From the NCBI GenBank assembly GCA_019637975.1, contig JAHBUR010000022.1:1-64000 (forward strand): DNA of 64,000 nt. Direction: 5' to 3'. Both the position numbers and the translations under genes were made by a program. Positions within the stretch are counted from its first letter, which is position 1. Each line of letters begins with the position of its first letter. Below are positions 37,001-45,664 of the stretch, one piece after another. Under the pieces are notes generated by a model, which was given only the letters and a program-made list of their open reading frames with translations, did not search any database and was not told where the DNA came from. This stretch comes from Bacteroidota bacterium (GTDB lineage: Bacteria; Bacteroidota; Ignavibacteria; UBA10030; UBA6906).

Positions 37001-38711
37001 GCTGAGAATCCCGATACGCTTCTCTCCGGTTTCCCTGCAGGAAAACAAGTCGGCATCACTCGTTATTCACAGCGATGCGCTTGTTGCGGTTGATACTGTG
37101 CTGCTCAGAGGCTCCGGGAGAACCACGCTTATTCAAGTGACGATCGGAGGCGATACGCTGCTTGGTTCACAGATCAATGTGACTGCACAAGGGCCGCCCG
37201 GCTTCCAGATTCTGCGTGCCGCATTGTATTACCGTGCAGCCGGACGCTTCAACTACGATTCTCTCGATCTAACGGTGAGCGGACAAGCATATACGGGCTT
37301 CTTCCCCGATAGCGCTGTCACTCCGCGGGGGATTGAATATTTTGTAAGACTGACAGGTACGGAGGAATCGATCACGAATCCTGAACTCAATCCTGAAGAG
37401 AATCCCGCCATCGTTCGGGTGAAAGTCGGAGCCCTCGTGACGTCGCTGCAATTTGAGCCCAGAAAATACAGAATGATTTCAGTTCCGCTGGATCTGGCCG
37501 ATGCGGATCCTGAAGAACAGCTTGTTGACGACTACGGCCCGTACAATCAAACACGGTGGAGACTGTTCCGTTGGGAAGGTGACAGGAACGTCGAGCTTCC
37601 TGCCATTCAACATGACTTCCGTCCCGGTTACGCATTCTGGCTGATCACGTCGGATGGAAAACGCTTTGATGCAAAAGACGGAAAATCTGTGCTGTCGGGA
37701 ATTCCTTTCAATATTCAACTCGTCCCGGGCTGGAATCAGATTGCGGCGCCGTTTGCATTTTCTGTTGATTGGGAAGAGATTGAAAACCACAATCTTGTTC
37801 AACGCCCTGTGTTCTGGAATGGTGATGAATTCGATCCTGATGTCGAGTTGCTTCATCCGTGGGAGGGATATTTTGTTCTGAACGATTCATCGCAACCGAT
37901 CACGCTGTCTGTGCCGTCGTTTGAATCGACAGTCCGAAGGCCGAAGAACGCCCAGCCGTTTCCGTTGAAGAACGACGGAGACTACGTTTTGCAGCTTTCA
38001 GCATTTTCCGGAACGATGAAAGACAGCTACAATTATCTTGGATTTGTCGGGAATGCAACGCCGGAGTTTGACCGGCTGGATATTGTCGAGCCGCCGCCAA
38101 TTGACGAGTATGTGAACCTTGCGATTGTCGAAAACGGGAGGAAATATCTCGGCAATTTCAAGCCGCAATCAGAGAGGGGGAATCAGTGGCGGGTTCAGAT
38201 TGCTTCCACACAGTCTGATCAAACTGTGGCCGTTGCCGTTCGTGAAATCGGCCGACCGGTTGATGGCTTCAATACCTACATTCTCGATGAAGATGAATTT
38301 GCATACGTGCCGTTGGCAAACGGCTCGTTTTCCGTTCGTTCGGGTGCTGCAAACACCGTCCGTTCGTTCAGAGTGATTATCGGAACTCCGGAATTTGCCC
38401 GGGAGGCAAGCGGTGGCATTCCACTTGCCCCTGTGGAATATGTACTCGATCAGAATTACCCCAATCCGTTCAATCCAATAACAACTATCCGCTTCGCACT
38501 CAGCAAGCGAAGCGAGGTTTCGCTCTCTCTTTACAATCTGCTCGGGCAGAAAGTGAGGACGCTTGTCAGCGGAGAACAGACGACAGGAATCTACTCGGTG
38601 GTTTGGGACGGCTTGACGGACGGCGGCTCCCAGGCGGCGAGCGGAGTGTATGTGTATCGTCTCCGCGCCGGTGAATTTCAGGCAACCAGAAAACTCCTCC
38701 TATTACGGTGA
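34068..38711 (+). CDS. Giant secreted beta-propeller / HYDIN-like protein with T9SS sorting domain
   Basis: A 1547-residue protein. The ATG at 34068, preceded by GGAAGGTGA, is preferred to GTG 34059. Signal peptide to about residue 22. Residues 25-700 are about fourteen DUF5122-like repeats (pattern VYVGGSFTxVG…AALDxxTGxxxxWNPN). Residues 712-1020 hold three HYDIN/ASPM-like Ig domains (FGTVPLGGEKSEAVVITNTG). Residues 1133-1450 are a module shared with the protein encoded at 40012. The last ~90 residues carry the sorting signature DQNYPNPFNP, NLLGQKVRTLVSGEQ and ASGVYVYRLRAG. Such C-termini direct proteins through the type IX system to the cell surface. Function is probably adhesion or binding. 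Confidence 0.85.
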   Translation: MKRTFKFFISLVILVACSEGTNAQTVKQRLWVTDGEVRAIVKSGRISYVGGSFGYVGPVTGGAVVLSSASGLILPSSPKVNGDVLTVAADGNNGWYIGGSFTEVNGVARSRAAKILPNGSLDNTWNPQFDGPVHAIVVGTAGVYVGGSFSRVGAAVRNNAALLNPTNAAVLSWNPNPNNTVRTIQVVPPYVYVGGEFTAVGVVPIARDYVARIDISSGGVDSVWSPSPNGFVLSILTAVGQNNVWLGGEFSLIDTSSRPHLASVTSGGTGFVTDWNPRPNGPVHVLRLAGSRLHVGGRFTAILDSVRGNAAAVDPFVSRLLSWNPNLNGPVNTMEFSGGIFYVGGLFSSVGVAQRRNIAAVDSVLGNVSGWNPVAGSEVKVIGVQSNVFLGGLFRSVNGAVRRNVAALDDTAGATAFNPNVNGGVNAMRLSGNTLYLGGGFDTVSGQRITRLAAVNANSGFPTAWRPQVGPDGVVNAIELSGPTVYAGGTFTTVGTTQRRYLVALDSATGSLTAWNPNPDDHVLALKLSGGVLYASGLFTQIGTEPRNRVAAINLATGAPTVWEPNTAGVTSISALAVTGPAVYVGGAFTTIGGQQRNALAALDLTRGDITEFNAGLASQSSVNVIVPAGNSLYVGGILNSTSDLISVNRVSGAINPWNPQVVGGVSAIAISVNDTSVLAGGRFTHALSDLRPSLAAFTDPAVLLPAFVMNRTSIPFGTVPLGGEKSEAVVITNTGGASLVLSDIATSNPAFAVLLLPFPPIEILPGQSRVYSISFLPSTGGPQTGVITFTHTAAGSPATLPVSGTGFGPFLVASKLDMPFGSIRVGTTREDTITLANTGNDTLKISLAAVTDTQFIVSPSLANILPSANRVFTVTFRPGYREAFGGLLRFEHNAAGSPTSIGISGTGVASELVPLPRIVQFDSVAVGSSRTRLLSIVNGGDANLNVSNVRIIGPNANEFAIVGTTGPFPPVGSIGDTLRIPIRFSPVSLQENKSASLVIHSDALVAVDTVLLRGSGRTTLIQVTIGGDTLLGSQINVTAQGPPGFQILRAALYYRAAGRFNYDSLDLTVSGQAYTGFFPDSAVTPRGIEYFVRLTGTEESITNPELNPEENPAIVRVKVGALVTSLQFEPRKYRMISVPLDLADADPEEQLVDDYGPYNQTRWRLFRWEGDRNVELPAIQHDFRPGYAFWLITSDGKRFDAKDGKSVLSGIPFNIQLVPGWNQIAAPFAFSVDWEEIENHNLVQRPVFWNGDEFDPDVELLHPWEGYFVLNDSSQPITLSVPSFESTVRRPKNAQPFPLKNDGDYVLQLSAFSGTMKDSYNYLGFVGNATPEFDRLDIVEPPPIDEYVNLAIVENGRKYLGNFKPQSERGNQWRVQIASTQSDQTVAVAVREIGRPVDGFNTYILDEDEFAYVPLANGSFSVRSGAANTVRSFRVIIGTPEFAREASGGIPLAPVEYVLDQNYPNPFNPITTIRFALSKRSEVSLSLYNLLGQKVRTLVSGEQTTGIYSVVWDGLTDGGSQAASGVYVYRLRAGEFQATRKLLLLR

Positions 38712-38733
38712 ACTGACAATGGAGAGATTCTAC

Positions 38734-39837
38734 ATGAAACCGACAATACTTGTACTTCTTGTTACCGTATTTCTGCTTGAGTCGTACGCACAACCGCAAT
38801 CCGATCAGGAAGCACAGCTCATCAGTCAAACCGGGACGTTGAGCGTGATGCCGTTGTATCAGCGATGGTCAATGGACAGCGTTGCATTTGCCGAAGCAAG
38901 CTCGATCGTTTCCCTCTACTATCCCGTCAGCAGAGAGGCGAGCGTGTCGTTGCGGGGGGCTTTCGGATCGACATCAGGCGATATCGCGTCGCTTGGCGGA
39001 GTTGCGGATCTGGAACTTTCCGGAACGTATCATCTTGAATCTGCCAATCTCATGTTCAATCTCGGTATCGGGATTCCGAGCGGCAAGAAGGAATTGACGG
39101 CGGATGAGTTCGGCACGTCACTCGTCCTGGCGAACAGCCTGTTTCGATTTCAGATTCCTCATTTCGGTGAAGGGATTCGACTGTCTCCCGGCGTTGTGTG
39201 GGCAATGCCCATGAGCGAGGATGTTGTGCTCGGATTCGGGCTCACGTACCAGTATCGGGGGCGATTCGAGCCGTTGCAGAGTTTCGGGAAGTACGATCCG
39301 GGCGACGAAGTATCGGCAACCGCGGGATTCGAAGTCCGTATCGGCGACGTCTCCTCACTTTCCGGCGATGTCATCTACACACATTACGGAGTTGATAAAC
39401 TGAACGATGCCGATTTCTTTTCGGCAGGGGACAAGGTGTTAGCTATATTGCAATACCGGACATTCTTCGATCTTGACGAGCTGGTTATTCATGGCACATA
39501 CCGGACGAGGGCAAACCCGGATGTTGCTCTCGGCAGAATCCTTACGCCGTTGAAAGATCGGCTTGAGCCGGCGTTGGGCGAATTGTTTGTATCGTACACA
39601 TCGGAATTCAGCAAGACTTTTTCGGCGCAATTCTCGCTTGAAGGACGGTTCTTTGAGTCAACTGCAGTTCCATTCTCCGGGTTCACGCTCGTCGAGATCG
39701 GGGTACAGCCGACATTTGTTCTTGCCGATGGTATTTCGCTTCCTCTGAGATTGAAGTACGTGTACGGGAATGTGACCAGCACAAGCGGGGCTCTTTCCGG
39801 TATCGAAGCCGGTGTCGGACTTGTCTTGAATTACTGA
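38734..39837 (+). CDS. Outer-membrane beta-barrel protein of unknown function
   Basis: A 367-residue protein. The ATG at 38734 is preceded by GGAGAG and starts a signal peptide (MKPTILVLLVTVFLLESYAQ); an ATG at 38719 is in frame too. The remainder consists of beta strands separated by short turns (SVSLRGAFGSTSGDIASLGG, LMFNLGIGIPSGKKEL) and ends GIEAGVGLVLNY with a terminal aromatic residue, as in outer-membrane barrels of the MetA-of-phenol-degradation or long-chain transporter type. It follows the giant secreted protein by 22 bases. A fragment of a paralog, reduced to its two ends, lies at 41814. Confidence 0.65.
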   Translation: MKPTILVLLVTVFLLESYAQPQSDQEAQLISQTGTLSVMPLYQRWSMDSVAFAEASSIVSLYYPVSREASVSLRGAFGSTSGDIASLGGVADLELSGTYHLESANLMFNLGIGIPSGKKELTADEFGTSLVLANSLFRFQIPHFGEGIRLSPGVVWAMPMSEDVVLGFGLTYQYRGRFEPLQSFGKYDPGDEVSATAGFEVRIGDVSSLSGDVIYTHYGVDKLNDADFFSAGDKVLAILQYRTFFDLDELVIHGTYRTRANPDVALGRILTPLKDRLEPALGELFVSYTSEFSKTFSAQFSLEGRFFESTAVPFSGFTLVEIGVQPTFVLADGISLPLRLKYVYGNVTSTSGALSGIEAGVGLVLNY

Positions 39838-40011
39838 AATGAACCCTCACAGAAAAATTGACACGTGAGCAACCCGGTTTTCGAATTCTGTGCGGCAACT
39901 ATCTCCCTGCGGCAATTCTTGTGCTTGTTGCAGCATCACAGGCGAATTCAGGAACCGTGATCGGCCGTCAAATCTCTTCAATCGAGATTTGCGGCTAACA
40001 AGGAAGTTCAA

Positions 40012-41808
40012 GTGAACAAGCTCCTATTTATCGCATCGTTGTTGACCCTGCCTGTTGTGGCAATCTATGCACAAACAAGCAGAGTGGATTTTTCCGCCTT
40101 TGGCATGGGCTTCGGAATTCTTCCCTCCTCCAACTCGCATATTATCGGCATCGCTGGCGAACCGGCCATCGGGAACCTTGAAGCTCAGAATACCCGTATC
40201 GAAAGCGGTTTTGTCAACAACGTCAACTTAGGAAATACAGGCCTCATCTTTGCCGTACAATCGGAGGTTGCAACACTCGGACGGTCTGTTGGAATCAGGA
40301 TGTTTGTGCCTGCAAATCTTCAAACAACGGCAGAGAGTTTGTTCTACCGGAAAGGTGGCGAACAACCATTCAGCCGGATTGCGCTTGCAAGATCGGGTGA
40401 CACACTTTCCGCGACAATTCCGGCAGTTGCCACAACGATCCGCGGAGTCGAGTACTACATCACCGCCGCTTCCACCCAAGGGCCGATTCGGTTTCCCGGT
40501 TTCGGCGTGGACACTCTACGGGTCAACATCGAGACCTTCGCGAGCCCTTCAACTTTCCGAAGTCGTGTTTACAGAATGATCTCTGTTCCGGTGGAATTGG
40601 CGAACCCTTCGCTTCTCTCGGTGTTAGGGGATGATTTCGGCAGCTATGATCCTAATGTATGGAGAGTATTCCGTTGGGAGAACAACAGGAATGTTGAGTT
40701 CCCGGACATTCGCGCACGGTTCACGCCCGGTGAAGCATTCTGGCTTGTTAGCCATGCAGCAAACGGTTTCGGGATAGAGAATGGGAAATCGGTTCCAACA
40801 CTTCTGCCATTGTCAATCGTGTTGGATACGGGATGGAACCAGATCGCCAATCCCTTCGCATTTCGGGTAAGCATGAACAGTGTTTCACCAAGTGGCGATG
40901 TGAGCAATCTCTACTTCTATGATGCCGAAAGTCCGTACGTGCCGAACGTGAACGTACTGGAGCCGTGGGAAGGATACTTCATCGAGAACAGATCGGGTGA
41001 ACAGGTTGTGCTGCAAGTGGCGCCGGTTGAAGCCTCGCCTTCTGTTCCGAAGCAAATCGAGCAGTCATTGTCCGGTAGTGACTTTATCCTGCAAATGTCG
41101 GCAGAACTGGAACAGTCTTCTCTGAAGGACATCCACAACTACGTCGGTTTTGTGGAGGGGGCTTTGCCTGGTGACGACATTCTCGACCAGCGCGAGCCGC
41201 CATCGATCGGGGATTATGTTCAACTGTCGATCGAAGACGGGAGGTCGTATCTCAGCAACTTCAAACCTCCGCAAACCGAGGGTGAGCAGTGGAATCTCAG
41301 TATATCATCAACCCTTCCGAATCGGCAGGTGAATGTGAGGCTCACAGAATACGGCTCCCGTCCCGAAGCATTCGACATCTACATACTGGACAGGGATGAT
41401 TTCAATGCGATTCCGGTTTTGAACTCCCGGTTCGCCCTGACTCTGCGTGACACGCGCCGTTCATTAAAGCTGATTCTCGGAACGAAGGAATATGCTGAAC
41501 AGAACAATGAAGGTATCCCGCTTGTGCCGCTCGCATATACGTTGGAACAGAATTTCCCGAATCCGTTCAATCCATCCACGACAATTCGCTATGCGTTGAG
41601 TAAGAGAAGCGATGTTTTGCTTTCCCTCTACAATCTGCTCGGGCAGAAGGTAAAAACACTCGTCAGCGGCGAGCAGAAGACGGGCACCTACAGCGTGGTG
41701 TGGGATGGTGTAACGGATAGCGGTTTTCCCGCAGCAAGCGGCGTGTACCTGTATCAGTTGCAGGCCGGTGAATACCGGGCAAGCAGAAAACTCCTTTTGC
41801 TAAGGTGA
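40012..41808 (+). CDS. Secreted protein with T9SS sorting domain, paralogous to the C-terminus of the 34068 protein
   Basis: A 598-residue protein starting at GTG 40012, preceded by AAGGAAG. Signal peptide to AIYAQ (about 21). Residues about 186-500 repeat the module of the giant protein: YRMISVPVELANPS, WRVFRWENNRNVEFPDI and GWNQIANPFAFRV, matching YRMISVPLDLADAD, WRLFRWEGDRNVELPAI and GWNQIAAPFAF. The C-terminal ~90 residues are a sorting domain (EQNFPNPFNPSTTIRYALSK, ASGVYLYQLQAG, KLLLLR). It is expected at the cell surface or secreted. It lacks the long propeller and HYDIN parts of its paralog. The tandem arrangement implies local duplication. Confidence 0.82.
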   Translation: MNKLLFIASLLTLPVVAIYAQTSRVDFSAFGMGFGILPSSNSHIIGIAGEPAIGNLEAQNTRIESGFVNNVNLGNTGLIFAVQSEVATLGRSVGIRMFVPANLQTTAESLFYRKGGEQPFSRIALARSGDTLSATIPAVATTIRGVEYYITAASTQGPIRFPGFGVDTLRVNIETFASPSTFRSRVYRMISVPVELANPSLLSVLGDDFGSYDPNVWRVFRWENNRNVEFPDIRARFTPGEAFWLVSHAANGFGIENGKSVPTLLPLSIVLDTGWNQIANPFAFRVSMNSVSPSGDVSNLYFYDAESPYVPNVNVLEPWEGYFIENRSGEQVVLQVAPVEASPSVPKQIEQSLSGSDFILQMSAELEQSSLKDIHNYVGFVEGALPGDDILDQREPPSIGDYVQLSIEDGRSYLSNFKPPQTEGEQWNLSISSTLPNRQVNVRLTEYGSRPEAFDIYILDRDDFNAIPVLNSRFALTLRDTRRSLKLILGTKEYAEQNNEGIPLVPLAYTLEQNFPNPFNPSTTIRYALSKRSDVLLSLYNLLGQKVKTLVSGEQKTGTYSVVWDGVTDSGFPAASGVYLYQLQAGEYRASRKLLLLR

Positions 41809-41813
41809 TTTGC

Positions 41814-41912
41814 ATGGAGAAACTGCCCATGACACCGAAGGTGTTTCAGCCGATTCTGTTTGTTGCCGCATCCGGCGTTGAGGCCCGGCTCGGGCTCGTT
41901 GTGAGTTACTGA
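41814..41912 (+). pseudogene. Internally deleted remnant of an outer-membrane barrel gene
   Basis: A 32-codon frame reads MEKLPMTPKVFQPILFVAA followed by SGVEARLGLVVSY and stop. The first part resembles the start of the barrel gene at 38734 when read from its upstream ATG at 38719 (MERFYMKPTILVLLV), and the last part matches its end (SGIEAGVGLVLNY). The position after the second T9SS-type gene is the same as that of the intact barrel after the first. I read it as a duplicate that lost nearly all of its interior. The 267-base gap to the next gene holds nothing else recognisable. Confidence 0.55.
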
Positions 41913-42075
41913 GAATACCTTCCATGTGATTGTGGCGCGGGGGAGACAGTGTGCCGCATTTCGGAGGCTGGCGAAATCATCCGGTTGAGTGCGATTTCGC
42001 ACACCGGCTTCTTCTTTCCCCTTTGTCGCAACAAGACGTTTTCGAATTCATCAACATACTTCTGAAAGGTGTGCA

Positions 42076-45000
42076 ATGAAAGCAAAAGCCATTGCTTTGC
42101 TGATTGTTCTGTCGGTGGTCGGCGTGTTTGTCGCGGAAGCTCAGGTTCCGCGCTTCATTTCGTACCAGGGATCCCTCACCGATAGTACCGGGATGCCAAA
42201 GCCCGACGGCAACTACACGTTCACATTCCGTTTGTATGTCGATAGCACGGGCGGCACTCCACTCTGGACGAATCAACAAACGTTGCAACTCATGCGCGGC
42301 CTCTTCTCTGCACGGCTGGGTGGACAACTGGGATTCGAATCACTTTTCTCGGGATTGCGTTGGCTGAGTATTCAACTTGCGGGGGAATCCGAAATCACGA
42401 AACGCATACCCCTTGCTTCCACGGCTTACAGTTTTCGATCAGTTAAAGCGGACACGGCTTCTGTTGCCCTGAGCGCTCCGGCACAGCAGACTGTCGATAG
42501 CGCCCGCATTGCTGGCACCGTACCGGACAATGCGATCACTTCCGCAAAGATACTGAACGGGACGATACAACGGCTCGATGTTGCAGCAAATTTCAAATCT
42601 CCTCAAGCCGACTCGGCCGATTATGTCAGAAATCTTCCGCCAATCGACAGTGCCCGGATTGCGGGAACGGTTCCCGATAACGCCATAACTTCTGCGAAGA
42701 TTCTGAACGGGACGATTCAACGGCTCGATGTCGCGGCAAACTTCAAATCTCCTCAATCCGACTCGGCCGATTATGTCAAGAATCTTCCGCCAATTGACAG
42801 CGCTCGCATAGCCGGGACCGTGCCCGATGACGCCATAACTTCTGCAAAGATTCTAAACGGGACGATTCAACGAGTGGATGTGGCAACGAATTTCAAGGCG
42901 CCCCTTTCCGATACATCGGATTTCGTCAGAACAGCTCCGCCGATTCCGGCCGGTTCGATCGACAGCAGCAAGCTCTCTGTAAACTCTGTCGTGAACTCAA
43001 GAATTCTCAACAATACGATTACCTCTACGAAAATTGCAGCGGGGCAAGTAGTGAAAGGGATTAATAGTGTGAGGGATGAACTTCGCCTTGTCGGGCGGGG
43101 ATCGGCAACAGTAACAACCAGCAATGATACAATTTACATTGATGCTGCAGGCGGCGGCGGAAGCGGAATACAAGGGATTCAGAATACCAACAATACCTTG
43201 ACAATTCTCAACCCGACGGGCCCGACTGCGACAATCAACGTGAGAGATCAGGGGATTGGAACACTGCAACTTACCGACAATGCCGTTGGTACGTCGAAAA
43301 TTGCCGATGGAGCCGTGACTCAGTTAAAAATCGCTGCGGGTGTCGTACTTCCTCCGGGAGGCGCGGCTGGCGGCGACTTGACGGGAGATTTTCCAAACCC
43401 GACTATTGCGGCCAATGCCATCACCACCACTAAAATTCTGAACGGTGCAGTCACGCAGGCGAAAATTGCTGCCGGCGTTGCGTTGCCACCAAGCGGCACC
43501 GCGGGAGGTGACTTAACCGGAACGTACCCCAACCCAACCGTTGCGAACAGCGCCATCACCACTGCAAAACTCCTTGACGGAGCGGTGACTCAAGCGAAGA
43601 TCGGTGCCGGTGTGACTCTGCCGCCGGGTGGGGCTGCGGGCGGCGATTTGACGGGAACATATCCCAATCCCGTGATTACCACAAATGCGGTAACGTCTGT
43701 CAAGATCCTCAACGCGGCCGTCACCAACACGAAAATCGCTGATGGGGCAGTTGGCACAACAAAAATTGCGGATGCTGCCATTACTCAAGCAAAGATCGCA
43801 GCGGGAGTAGTCTTGCCACCGGGTGGTAATGCGGGAGGCGATCTGACGGGTACGTATCCAAATCCTACGATTGCCGCAAATGCGGTAACTTCCGCCAAGA
43901 TAATAGATGGCGCTGTTACGCAGTCAAAGATCGGAGCCGGGGTTACGCTGCCGCCAAGTGGAACGGCAGGCGGTGATTTGACCGGAACCTTTCCTGCTCC
44001 TGTTATTGCAACAAACGCAGTCACATCGGCCAAAATTCTCAATGGCGCTGTCACTCAGGCAAAGATCGCGGCAGGCGTAACTCTGCCGCCGAGCGGAAAT
44101 GCAGGAGGGGACTTGTCCGGTACCTATCCCAATCCTGTGGTCAAAGGATTGTTCAACAGGGCCATTGCAGATTCAACGCCGTTTCACAATCAGGTGCTGA
44201 AGTGGGACAACAAAATGCTTCAGTGGATTCCGGGAAACGACGAGATCGGGGGATTCGGTACAGTGACCAGTGTTGCGGCGGGAACTCCGGGTACGCCAAC
44301 GGGAACCAGCGGCCTGACATTTTCTCCGAATCCGATCACAACAACCGGCACGCTTGCAATCGCAACTGCCGGCGTTGACAGCTTCAAGCTTGCCTCAAAT
44401 TCGGTGACATCTGCGAAGATTGCCGATGGTTCGATTCTCTTTCAGGATATCGGGCAGAATGGCGCCGCTGCCGGACAAGTGATGAAATGGACAGGCTCGA
44501 CGTGGGCCCCCCGTAATGACTCCGTCAGCAGCGGAATAACTGGAACCGGCGCAAACGGACGCGTGGCATTTTGGACTGGAGCAACCTCGATGTTCAGCGA
44601 CAGCAATTTATTCTGGAACAACAGCCTTGCACGACTCGGTGTCGGAACGACTGCACCCTACACACAACTCACCCTATCGAACACATTAGGATTCAAGAAC
44701 AGTACCGCTCCGATGACCTACATCTTCGAGTCCGGCTCAACAAACCCCTCGCGGTTGGTTGCGGCGCATTCACCGGCGTTTGCGGCGTGGGGACTTGCGT
44801 ACAACGATGTTACCGATCAGATGATCTTTCAACAGAGCAACACTCTCCCGGCAGTATCGGTCGGAATTTCCAGCCTTTCCCTCGGTATCGGCACGTCAAC
44901 TCACGAAGGGGCACTTGATGTACGAGGCGGCACTGTTGTGCAGAATACCAGCGCGACGAACTCCAACGACATCACCATCAAGCGGCCGGGGAGTGTCTCG

Positions 45001-45606
45001 CCTTCGAATGTCCGGTTCGTACTGTCGCAACGCTCGACAAACAGGGATTTCTGGATTTTTGGAGAAGATGGGACGGGGCTGTTCAGGAATTTTGTCGGAT
45101 TCAATTACTCTGCAAACAGAGTTTCATTTCCGGCAGACTCAAACACGTTGCTGATTGATAATGTGTTTCAGAGTGTCGGAATCAGAACGTCAAGTCCGAC
45201 AGCTGCGCTTGATGTGAACGGTGGCATTCGTGCACGGCTTCTCAGCACAGGAACGGGCGCTTCCGTTTTCGTGGATGTGGCAGGAAATCTGCTGCAATCA
45301 GGGTCCAGTATCCGGTACAAGAAGAACATCCGCCAGCTCGAACCCTCGTCTGTGCTTGACTTGAATCCCGTGCGTTTCCAATGGAAATCGACAGATGAAG
45401 AAGATGTCGGGTTGATTGCAGAGGAGGTCGTGAAGGTCGTGCCCGATCTTGTCTTTCATAACAACGAAGGAACTCCTGAAGGCGTGAAGTACGACAAGCT
45501 TGCTCTCTACCTGCTGAACGTTATCAAGGATCAACAAAAACAGATTCAGGAATTACAGTCGGCTGTCAAATCTCTCCAGTCATCATCTTCGCTCGGTGCC
45601 AAATGA
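42076..45606 (+). CDS. Repeat-rich surface fibre with peptidase-S74 chaperone tail
   Basis: A 1176-residue protein. The ATG at 42076 (after GAAAGG) begins a signal peptide ending at AEAQ (about 24); a start at 41989 is rejected. An N-terminal domain (VPRFISYQGSLTDSTG) is typical of secreted fibre proteins in this group. Three 50-residue repeats and six 45-residue repeats follow (GAVTQxKIAAGVxLPPxG xAGGDLTGTYPNP), likely forming a trimeric beta stalk. From about 1075 the C-terminus matches the S74 intramolecular chaperone of phage tail fibres: SSIRYKKNIRQLEPSSVL, FQWKSTDEEDVGLIAEEV and a closing coiled coil. S74 domains trimerise the fibre and then cleave themselves using a Ser-Lys pair, here probably in SSIRYKK. 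No phage genes surround it. Confidence 0.85.
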   Translation: MKAKAIALLIVLSVVGVFVAEAQVPRFISYQGSLTDSTGMPKPDGNYTFTFRLYVDSTGGTPLWTNQQTLQLMRGLFSARLGGQLGFESLFSGLRWLSIQLAGESEITKRIPLASTAYSFRSVKADTASVALSAPAQQTVDSARIAGTVPDNAITSAKILNGTIQRLDVAANFKSPQADSADYVRNLPPIDSARIAGTVPDNAITSAKILNGTIQRLDVAANFKSPQSDSADYVKNLPPIDSARIAGTVPDDAITSAKILNGTIQRVDVATNFKAPLSDTSDFVRTAPPIPAGSIDSSKLSVNSVVNSRILNNTITSTKIAAGQVVKGINSVRDELRLVGRGSATVTTSNDTIYIDAAGGGGSGIQGIQNTNNTLTILNPTGPTATINVRDQGIGTLQLTDNAVGTSKIADGAVTQLKIAAGVVLPPGGAAGGDLTGDFPNPTIAANAITTTKILNGAVTQAKIAAGVALPPSGTAGGDLTGTYPNPTVANSAITTAKLLDGAVTQAKIGAGVTLPPGGAAGGDLTGTYPNPVITTNAVTSVKILNAAVTNTKIADGAVGTTKIADAAITQAKIAAGVVLPPGGNAGGDLTGTYPNPTIAANAVTSAKIIDGAVTQSKIGAGVTLPPSGTAGGDLTGTFPAPVIATNAVTSAKILNGAVTQAKIAAGVTLPPSGNAGGDLSGTYPNPVVKGLFNRAIADSTPFHNQVLKWDNKMLQWIPGNDEIGGFGTVTSVAAGTPGTPTGTSGLTFSPNPITTTGTLAIATAGVDSFKLASNSVTSAKIADGSILFQDIGQNGAAAGQVMKWTGSTWAPRNDSVSSGITGTGANGRVAFWTGATSMFSDSNLFWNNSLARLGVGTTAPYTQLTLSNTLGFKNSTAPMTYIFESGSTNPSRLVAAHSPAFAAWGLAYNDVTDQMIFQQSNTLPAVSVGISSLSLGIGTSTHEGALDVRGGTVVQNTSATNSNDITIKRPGSVSPSNVRFVLSQRSTNRDFWIFGEDGTGLFRNFVGFNYSANRVSFPADSNTLLIDNVFQSVGIRTSSPTAALDVNGGIRARLLSTGTGASVFVDVAGNLLQSGSSIRYKKNIRQLEPSSVLDLNPVRFQWKSTDEEDVGLIAEEVVKVVPDLVFHNNEGTPEGVKYDKLALYLLNVIKDQQKQIQELQSAVKSLQSSSSLGAK
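42499..42948 (+). repeat. Three 150-base coding repeats in the fibre gene
   Basis: Three in-frame copies of a 50-codon unit starting SARIAGTVPDxAITSAKILN, nearly identical at DNA level for the first two copies, which suggests recent duplication. Confidence 0.85.
43309..44136 (+). repeat. Six roughly 135-base coding repeats in the fibre gene
   Basis: Six in-frame units of about 45 codons with the core LPPxGxAGGDLTGTYPNP, with one 20-codon interruption after the third copy. They encode the fibre stalk. Confidence 0.85.
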
Positions 45607-45664
45607 GGATGGTTGAGTGAACATGTTTGCCGACAATATGAATTGTCCGGGGCGCTGATCACGC

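Noticed and set aside
39858-39998. 46-codon frame from TTG with a signal-like stretch (LPAAILVLVAASQANSG)
   Set aside because: It has only a TTG start and no ribosome site, is short and matches nothing. It could be part of the leftover from the local duplication, but is not supportable as a gene.
42499-44136. Possible CRISPR or intergenic repeat array
   Set aside because: The repeats are in frame, 45 or 50 codons long, degenerate at third positions and lie inside the fibre gene; there are no spacers.
42076-45606. Prophage, suggested by the tail-fibre-like S74 domain
   Set aside because: No capsid, terminase, lysis or other phage genes occur nearby, and the protein has a Sec signal peptide. 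Cellular fibres with S74 tails are known.
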